From RUG334 sp045599645 (lineage in GTDB: Bacteria > Muiribacteriota > Ozemobacteria > Ozemobacterales > Ozemobacteraceae): DNA of 28,124 nucleotides. Made by a program: the position numbers and the translations under genes. Each line of letters begins with the position of its first letter. The stretch's first letter is position 1. The notes below the pieces were generated by a model that was given only the letters and a program-made list of their open reading frames with translations, was not told the DNA's origin and did not search any database. Where the stretch lies: contig JAZRWI010000098.1 in NCBI GenBank assembly GCA_045599645.1, positions 1-28,124 of the forward strand. Direction: 5' to 3'. Shown in pieces: positions 15,412 through 24,500 of the stretch.

Positions 15412-15582
15412 AGCCTAATGGCTAAAATCAACGCGCCGAAAGGCGTGTTTCACACCTGCCGCCAAGCTGCAGGTATTCACTCGAGCGTAAGCGAGTTTTC
15501 ACGACAGGCTTCGCCTGTTTTTCACTACTGCTGCAAAGCAGCAGTTTTTCACGTCGGCGCGACAAGCGCCGACATTTCTTTT
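15391..15582 (+). repeat. Hairpin-array module 3 (plus orientation), right direct repeat
   Basis: 192 bp, identical to module 2 except at three positions, all in the CCTGC/GCAGG hairpin. One of the changes turns a T-G pair into T-A; another creates a mismatch. The offset from module 2 is exactly 746 bp. Its last T residues overlap the stop codon of the giant gene on the other strand, so the island ends precisely where that gene ends. Confidence 0.9.
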
Positions 15583-18500
15583 ACCATTCGTAATACTTAT
15601 GCTTACCACTTATATCCAACGCATTCGACGGTGATACCAGAGTCGTCCCCTGATGGAACGTTGTAGGCCTATCCTGATCTGGTTTTATGGCTTTTTCCAG
15701 TTTTATACCATCAAAGTATACTGTCGATGAAGCAGTTTCACTTTCCTTGCTTTCAGACAGCAGTATTCTGACTCTTTCTGTTCCCAACAGATTCTCTGGA
15801 TCAAGAGGATCAGATGTTGATGACGGGAAAATTTCGAAAGCAAAGTATACTCTGTAGAACATCAATGTGTTGCCAAATTCGTCTTGAGCAGTAACCGGAT
15901 CACCGCTTATGCCATAAACCGGCTGTCCATTAGGAGCGTGGAACTCAAACGAATTACTTACTGCTTCAATATTTTCATATATCGGACTGTCTTTAAATAC
16001 AGAATAAACACCAGGACTGTTTATTTCAGGCCTACGTTCTTTATTATCTATTCTTACAGACAACGCCGCATTAGGAGTACCATCTTCATTGTATCTTACC
16101 ACGCTCAGATTTGCATAGGTTGTATCCGGAGCATCTGGTAAGCCTGGACATACCCACGCAGATACGAAATAAACAGAAGGTAAATCATACCAGGTTGATG
16201 TAGCAACCGGCTGATGAACTGTTGAATCAGGAACAATATCACCAGAACTGTCAGTGATAACCTTTACAGTTATCGGTGCAGTGCCCTGAGTAACCAGATT
16301 ATATTCCAGACTCATATTTGCAGGTCCGTATGTGCCTAATGCCTGAGTATCAGGAACAGTAATCCTGATAGTGTAGGTTCCAGTTTCGCCAGCAGCAATA
16401 GGAACTATCGGAGCAACAACACACTGGAAGCAGCTTTGAGGCAGCGTATGACCTTCTGCATCAACAAGTGCTGCCGGTGGCAGTCTCCAGACAAGCTGAT
16501 TATTATCTAATGGTGCATTACCAGTATTAGCGACATAATAGTCTATGTCACGGCTTTCACCTGGTTTCAGGCTAACTTCAGTTTCTGAAGGAGTAAGAGT
16601 CATGCTTAGTCTTTCAGGAACAACGTAATGAATCTGGAGGTCTACGGAGTATTCACCTTCATCATAGAGTTCATCCTTGTCGTCATCGTCAAAGAATGTC
16701 CATGTAGCAATGTAGGTTCCTGGAGCGGTATTAGGATCAAGATTTACCTGGAAATAGAAATCTCTAGAACCGGTTATTTCCTGTGGAATAGGTGTTTCCA
16801 AAGAAATATAGGTTGCACCACAACCAGCAGGAGCATTCTTTTCATAGGCGCAGATTCTCTTGAGACTAGCTGCAGATTTCTTTGTTACAGTAACCTTATC
16901 CCTGTTTTGGGTTTCAAGGTCATCAAATACCAGTGGATTTGGAGCTACTGTCATTTCCTTGATACCGTATTCAACATCAAGAATTACAGAATCTGAAGCA
17001 GTCAAACCACCTGAAGTTACAGAAAATTCGAGAGGACCAGTATAGTGACCACTAGTCATAAGTGACGGACCAAGACCGACAGTAATGGTAGCCAATGCAT
17101 AGTCACCAGATGTAGTGTATGGTCTCAAAGTCTTAGATTCTACACTTACTGAAATCGCGCTGGCCGGTATTTTACCACTCAGGTAAGTCAAATCACTGAT
17201 AGTAGGAACTATAGCACCTGTAATATTCACGTTACCTGTGTTATAAAGTCTGATTGTAACAGTTACAGTAGCATTGTTTGTTACCAACGGTGTTGCCAGA
17301 GTGGTTATATCAACAGGATTTATAGAATCTTCACGAATAGCCAGTTTCGGTGCTGATTCTACGGTTAACTTAACATCCTTGCTTGCAGAAGCTTCACCTG
17401 GGTCAAGAATCTTATTACCGTTAGTATCACTCCAGGCTGTAATCTTGCCTGTATATACACCGGCAGGAGTACAGTCAGGGATATCTACAGCCCATTGTCT
17501 GGTCTGTTCCATACCAGCCTTCAAGGTTCCGATGTTTTCAGATGGCAGGAATACAGAAGCCGTAGCCGATACAGTATCGCTGCTCTTTGTAAGAACAGTA
17601 CCGGTAGCAATGATACTTGTTATTGTCAAGGCACCGTCGTTCTTAACAGAGAAAGTAGCCTCTGTTGAACGTTCGCCAGGCTTGCCGGTTACATTATTGG
17701 AGTTCATGTTGATGACCATCTTCATTTCACCAATCTGCAGCCATACCTGGAATTCGTCGTAGCATTCCTTTGATTTGTCAAGAGCACCGTTCGGTGGCTG
17801 AGGATTTTCATAATCACCGCCATCGTCATTGTATATGCTACAAAGCGCAGTAGTTATATAAACACCGTCAGGAGTTCCTGCTGGAACAGGAATAGTCAGC
17901 TTAACACTGAACTGAGTCTTCTTAGGCGCTTCATAAGGCGAAGTCGGGAATTCAAAAAAGCTTGGATTCATAGGTATGGTTACAGGAGTTGTTACGTCCT
18001 TCTGAACAAGCTGATTTGTTTCAAACTTCAAGGCCTTCAATGGAACGTTACCAAGGTTATAGCACAGGAATTCAACCTGGGCGAAGGTATCTGAAACATC
18101 ACTGCTCATGCCGGTTACAGCAACAGGCTTATCAATAACTTCAATCTTTTCTGTCGGTTTTACATAAACAGTTAATGGTATGTCAACATGCTTTTCTTCA
18201 TTGTTCAGAGTACCGCTTTCGTCATCATCGCTATAGAATTTCAGCGTTGTGGTATATGTTGCGCAATCAGTACCTGCTGCAATGAAGATTTCAAGGTCAA
18301 ACACATCACTTTCACCCTTAGCCAACGGGCTCTTCAGAGTCCCTGGATATATCTGAACTACATCAGGAGCTATTTCATAGGTAATGCCGTCTTTTACACC
18401 AACCAATTTGTCGTTAGTCATCTTGATGCGTGACAATTCCATACCGTTATTGGTAATTGTAAGCCTGCTGAATCCAGGAACAACACCGGTAATTGCTGTT

Positions 18501-21500
18501 ATAGAGGTTTCGATCGGTGAAGCAGTAAGAGTAGCCGGTGTGATAGTGAAATCAAGGTCACCAACAACCATGATTACGGTAAAGGTGTCATAAGGTTCTA
18601 TGTCGACAGCGCTTGAATCATGGATATCGTTATTATTTGCATCTTCAAAGATCTTGAAGGTGACAGAATAAACGCCCATCGGAGCATCTGGACTTATTGA
18701 TGCATGGAAGGTTGCCTTACGATATTCCCTTATGGGAACAGGGCCCACATACATAGGATAAGCACCCAGCAGAGCCGGTTCAGTAAAGGTAAGATACTGA
18801 GTAAGAGAACTGACTTCAGGTGCTATCTTTACACGGGTAAGGTCACGGTTACCGCCACTGAAGTAATTTACAGTAAATTCTTTTGTAGTAGCGCCTTTTG
18901 GCCAGCTACCCATGTTAACTGTTTTGTCTTCATCAACAACCTTAATAACCTTACATTCGTTAACGTATGTTCTTACCGCAAATTCATCGGTCACTTCACC
19001 AGAGTCATATTTACCGTTTCCGTTGCTGTCGCAGTATACAAACATGGTACTTGTATATTCGCCCTCTGGCTGGAAATAAGGAATAGTAAGAGACGCTCTC
19101 GTCATTTCAGATGCGGCAGTCATAGGATTAGTGATAGTGCTGGTATCAATATTGAAATAAGTATCACTTATTGATTGCTTTACACCACCAACAACAGGCC
19201 CATTCAGCAACGATTTATTGGCTCTTATATTATCAAGGTCATAGTTACCTGTTTTCTGGATTGTTACATTCTGTTCCTGCATTGCACCGCAGACAAGACC
19301 GAATGCCTTGTCTTCCGATATCGGGTTGGCAGGAACACCGAACTCGATAACATCCGGACTTACAGCCATGCTCTTTTCATAGATAATAATCTCATTAGAA
19401 ACAACCTGATTGGCAAAGACATCATAATCTGGCTGATGATCAGATTCCCATAGATTTCTGTTATGACCACCAGCAATATATGTAGCATTACTGCTCTTCA
19501 GCCTGAATTTACCTGAGCCACTATATTGGGTTGCTTCAAATACATATTCGAAAGACTTCTCTTCTCCAACTCTCAAAGAGAATGTAGCCGGATCAGGTCC
19601 TGATATCAATTTAGCATTGCCTAAAGATGTTACGTCCTTTATCAATTCATAAGGAGCAATCTCATCAACAGCAGCACTCTGAGCAACAGTACTTCTCAAA
19701 GTAAGAGAAACCTTAAACTGGTCTCCAACATATATTTTTTCCGAATCGTCAATAGTTAGAGTGGCCTGAAGCCGTGGAATATCCTGCACTCTAAAATATT
19801 GCATAGCACGCATACTACCATGAGTGTTAACAGCCGTGTTTGTCGTATATTCAACAGTAATAGTCCATGTGCCTATTCTAGCGTTGTCAGGCAATACATA
19901 ACTGTGTTCACCTTCGCCATTTAACTGAGCAGTAATCAATGGCGAATTGTCAATCTGACCATTAGGAGTAGTAGCATTATAATTTATATTTAATTCGCTA
20001 TTATATATTCTTATGCGGTAATAGCTTTGATTTGGTGGAATATTGAAAGCTAGAATATTGATGGTCTGACCGCGGCAGAAGTCATTGCGAATATAGTTAT
20101 AATCTCTATCTGAAGCCATTTTTATCCCAATAGGATAAATGGTCCAAGTTTTATTAGCAGACGTGGAAGTCTTTATACCGGATTCTGGCCAGTTCTGGTC
20201 ATACCACAATGCTTTAACATTGATTGTATCCAGACCAGTTGCGCTATCATAATCAACAGCAACATCAAAGGTTAATGTTACTGATTGGTTAGCTGCCAAA
20301 GGAATTTCAAAAGGTTCTGTGTAACCAATTAATTCCTGTTCATAAGTACCAATAGCAGCCGTAAAACTGGCAGCATTCACAATACCTGTAGCACGGCCGG
20401 CACCATCGTTCTTCAGGGTTGCTGTAATTCTAAGATTCTTCTGATTCAAATATACATTTGTCGCCGATAATGTTATGTTTGTAAACACAATATTTGGCGG
20501 ATTCTGAATATTACAAATGCTAGATGTAATATTCGGAACAGAAAGAGACATACCGGAGTTCTTGTCGTAACCGGTTGCAGAAGCAGTCAGGCTTACCCTG
20601 CCTGTTCTGGCTGCAATAAGCTTAAAGGTTGCCGTAGCCTGGCCATTACCAGGCACTTCGGTAAGTCTTGGCGAGAAAACAGCTTCCGTCGGATTATCCG
20701 GGGCAAGAGTAACATCGCCATTTGTTCCACCATCTAAGTGGTTAATTCTGACTGTGTCTGTCGGAACAAGAGTAGCGTTAGCTATTTCTGCACCACCAAG
20801 ATTTATATATGTAAAAGAAGCTGTAATCGGCTGACCAACTGTAGCATACAAAGGCAATGTAAAGCTTGCGGTCATTTCTGCAGGAGCAACAATTTCAAAG
20901 AAGTTTTCGCAGCATACGAACAGACTCAGCGGGTCTGTAACAGATACTTTATAGGTTCCACTCAGACAGGTGCTATCCAAATCAAGTTGAACGATAAAGT
21001 AACCCTGACCGGCTGTAATCTTTGGTTTTGTGGTAAGAATTTCTGTATTTGAAGAATCATACCAGTGAACTATGTATTCTGTATTTGCAGCAAGATTTTC
21101 TACCTTCGCATAAACAGTCAATATGTTAGAGCCTGACGGCTTGTTAAAGCTGTCTGCTTCTTCATTACAAGGACCGTCATTATAAGTATTAACCTTTTCT
21201 GCATAAATAGTCCAGTCAGCCGATGGTATATCATCAACGCTGCTGTCTACAAGGTCTGTCATGGTATTGTTTTCTATGCCATAAATTGTTGCAGTGATTC
21301 TATCAGTACCTGTTGCAGAATCTGACTTAACATCTATGCTGTATTGAGCTTCAGCGATAGTTGCACTATCTATGGTAATAGCCGTTTCACCGCTGCTCAT
21401 TCTTAAATTTTCATAGCCCTTCGCACCGTTGGTAACAGGCGTAAATACAATTTTACTTGTTGTAGAAGCAGGATACCACTCTAACTCTGCTTCTCCCTCA

Positions 21501-24500
21501 TTGGTTGCACTAACAATTATCTTATTATTCTTCTGCCCTCTGTAAAGTGTTGACGACGCAACGATGTTATACAGGTTGAGTTCTGCAGGCTTCTGAATGG
21601 CCCATACATGTGGGTTATCTGTTCCCAGAACAGACAGAGTTTCGCCAGAAAGTTTATTGGTAGCCGAAGCTGTTGCACCTATAGTGTCAGAACCGGAAGC
21701 AGATTCATTTGAAATATGAACAAGATATTTTGCTTTCCTGGTTGAATTACCAGGAATAACAGCGGCTGATGTGCCCGTTGCTATTGTTCCTGTTGCCAAA
21801 TCATAGCTAGTATCAAGAGTAAAGGTATAAATACCGTTCTCATAAGTCGGGAACAATTCGTTCAGCAGACAAGGCGAATCGCCTGTATTGGTGATTGTTA
21901 CATAAATGTCATAGTCGAAACCCTTGGTAACCTTCGTATAAGCAGAATATACTTCATTTATTATCAAATCTGACTTTGATTTTACTGTCCAAGTAAGAGG
22001 AATTTGTGCGCCATTGTCATACAAAAGCGCTGAAGCAGTAGCATAAGCATCAATCGTGCATTCTCCAGTAGGAGCGTCATCTGCAATATCAACAAGATAA
22101 GAAAGTGTAGCCACTTTCTGTGAGCCAATGCTTATAGGAAAACTAGTGTCTACAAGTCTTGCAGTATGGCCGCCAAGAGTGAAGCTCATTTCATTGCTGG
22201 TCAAATTTACTGCATCAACACTGAGATTCTTGACAGCAACCTTCACTGGGATATTCTTCTGTCCCTGTGAAACCTCTGTTACAGCCTGATTATCAATAAA
22301 AGAAGTAACAGTTTCTACGCTGATACCACCGAATATGAAACGAACTTCCTGAATGGAAACATTACCCGTTGCATTGGAGGTTTTCATGAAGTCAGCGCGA
22401 TACTGTATATATCTACCGTTGACGCTTCCTTCCGGGAATATAATAGTTCCGATAGCATTTGCTGAAGTAACTTCAGTAGAAGTAGACCAATCAGTCCAAC
22501 TACCATCAGGCAATGGTGTATCACCTGTTCTATAAGCCAACAGAATCTTTCTAGCACCAGTTACAGTAGCGTCATATTCCATACCAATCCACTTTGGAGC
22601 GGCGACTCTTGTATCGAATACCATGGACTGGAAGTGAGCAATATCATAACTAGTGCCATCACCAATAATCGGACCATAGATAGTAGTATCTTCAAAGGCA
22701 TTCATACACTGATAGAATGCCGTAGGATTCTTGTTAATACCCATAATTAGCGGCGCATTAACTAACCAATAATTATTGTCACCATTTGAAATACCACATG
22801 TTCTATGTGTTACATTAACAGGATTACCAGTACCACCAGGCCCGAAGAGACCGATTGTACTCAAATATTCATATCTGAGTGCAATATCGCCAGTTTCATA
22901 GAGAACAGCCTGAAATCTATAAATATCGTCTGTATAAGAATAGTTATTAGTTACCCAAGTATAAAGCAATCTGTTCGGACCAGTATAGTGATCTTCAAAA
23001 ACTCCGGAGTCGGCAGGAGCCAGACCGCCTGAGCCATCGGTAGAGTTATTGGTTCTGTGGTCAATCCAGATTGGTGTTATTAACCAACCCCAACCATTAC
23101 CATTTCCCTTAAATTCATTGTAGGTATTTGAATAGTCACTGCCACTGGTTCTGTTTTCCGTAGTATCATCCTGCGAAGTGGTACCTGTTGTACCTCTTCT
23201 AGCAAGAACACCATTAGTTGTTAAATGCCAGCGGGTATTACTTCTATCAACACCAAAAAACTTGAACTTACTTAAACCAAGCTGAGCAAAAGTATACCTA
23301 TTTCTCAAAGAAAGGTCGTCGCCTACCAGATTACCTCCCGCATTGGTTATTCTATGAGCTTTTAAAGTAGAGACTGTTTCTATGCCAGCAGGCATGTCTT
23401 TTCTAGAATAGAATGGTGTCCACGCATTCAGTGAATTTGCTTCTGTATTATTCACAAATCCCTGAGCAACATCGTCAAGCACAGTACTGCCCCAGTAGAT
23501 ATAGTAAGTACGGGTGCTTCCCTTAGATATATTAACAAGGAAAACGATATATGGATGAGCAGTAGTGGAATTGTTCGGAGTTGTCAGATTAAATCTTTTG
23601 CAAGTATTACCCTGGTCATCCAGAACTCTGAATTCTCTAACATTAGTCGGTCGTTTTCCCGCAGGAATATCAAAGTCTACAAGGCAGGGTGCGTTAACAC
23701 GGTCTGTAACATCAGGTTCTGTAATAGTTACAGCCATGCAGTATTTGTATTGATTGCTGGAAGCTGCAGCTGTCGGTGTCAACTGGCCGCCCTCAGTATC
23801 AAGCTTATCAAGAATTCTTGCGTTATTAAAGAACTCCACAGCACTAGTGTCTTTTACAACAACGTCTTTTCTGGCAATAAAGCCGTCAGAACAACCGCTC
23901 AAAACCTGATTCTTCTGCTGATTAAAGCCTCTGACAGAGAAATAATATCTTGTTCCGCTTGCCAGTTCCGGGGTTTCAATACCAATACGATTAACAAGAC
24001 CTACGTCAGTCCAACCCACGGTTTCTGTTCCATAGGGAGTTGTGCCTAAGGCTACTTCGTAACGGACTGCTCCTGAATCATCTTCAAATTCCCAGTTTGC
24101 TTCAGCTCGGTTATCAAAGAAGGAATATGTAATATCCTTGCCGCTCCAGCCGTCGCGGACTTCCATCATTGCAGGAGTATAAGCAGTAAAATCGTTACTA
24201 TAGTCAATAACAGTTGCTTTATTACCATCCAGTGAATAGGTAGCTTCAACAGAAGCAATATAGTGACTGTTGTTTACAAAGAAAACATTGTCAACATTAT
24301 GAGATGTTGCTGTAGGATCAGTAACAACAGCTCTGCCTACTTCAGCGCCATCCTTCCAGAGAACAATCAGATAGCTTTCAATAACAGCGCCTGGAGCAGA
24401 TATTACTGCCTGCCACCTGATATTAACACTGCCAATGTTAGTGCCAGCAGAAGACAAATCTTTATCCGGCAGGTCTTTATTTACTGTTAAAGTAATAATA

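Larger units (their letters stand above)
14375..15582. mobile_element. Candidate undescribed element: hairpin arrays plus four-helix-bundle gene
   Basis: The island sits between two minus-strand transcription units and contains nothing but three related hairpin arrays, head and GCGAAGCAA repeats and one gene. The gene is bracketed by 192-bp direct repeats (189 of 192 identical), as expected if a unit consisting of gene plus array had been inserted or duplicated next to an existing array. No transposase, recombinase or target duplication is visible, so mobility is inferred from repeat structure alone. A structured non-coding RNA locus is the main alternative. Confidence 0.4.

Noticed and set aside
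15400..15666. 88-codon plus-strand frame through module 3 into the giant gene
   Set aside because: It overlaps the C-terminal coding region of the giant gene and otherwise translates the array; its AKINAPKG peptide is the plus-strand version of the module-1 head.
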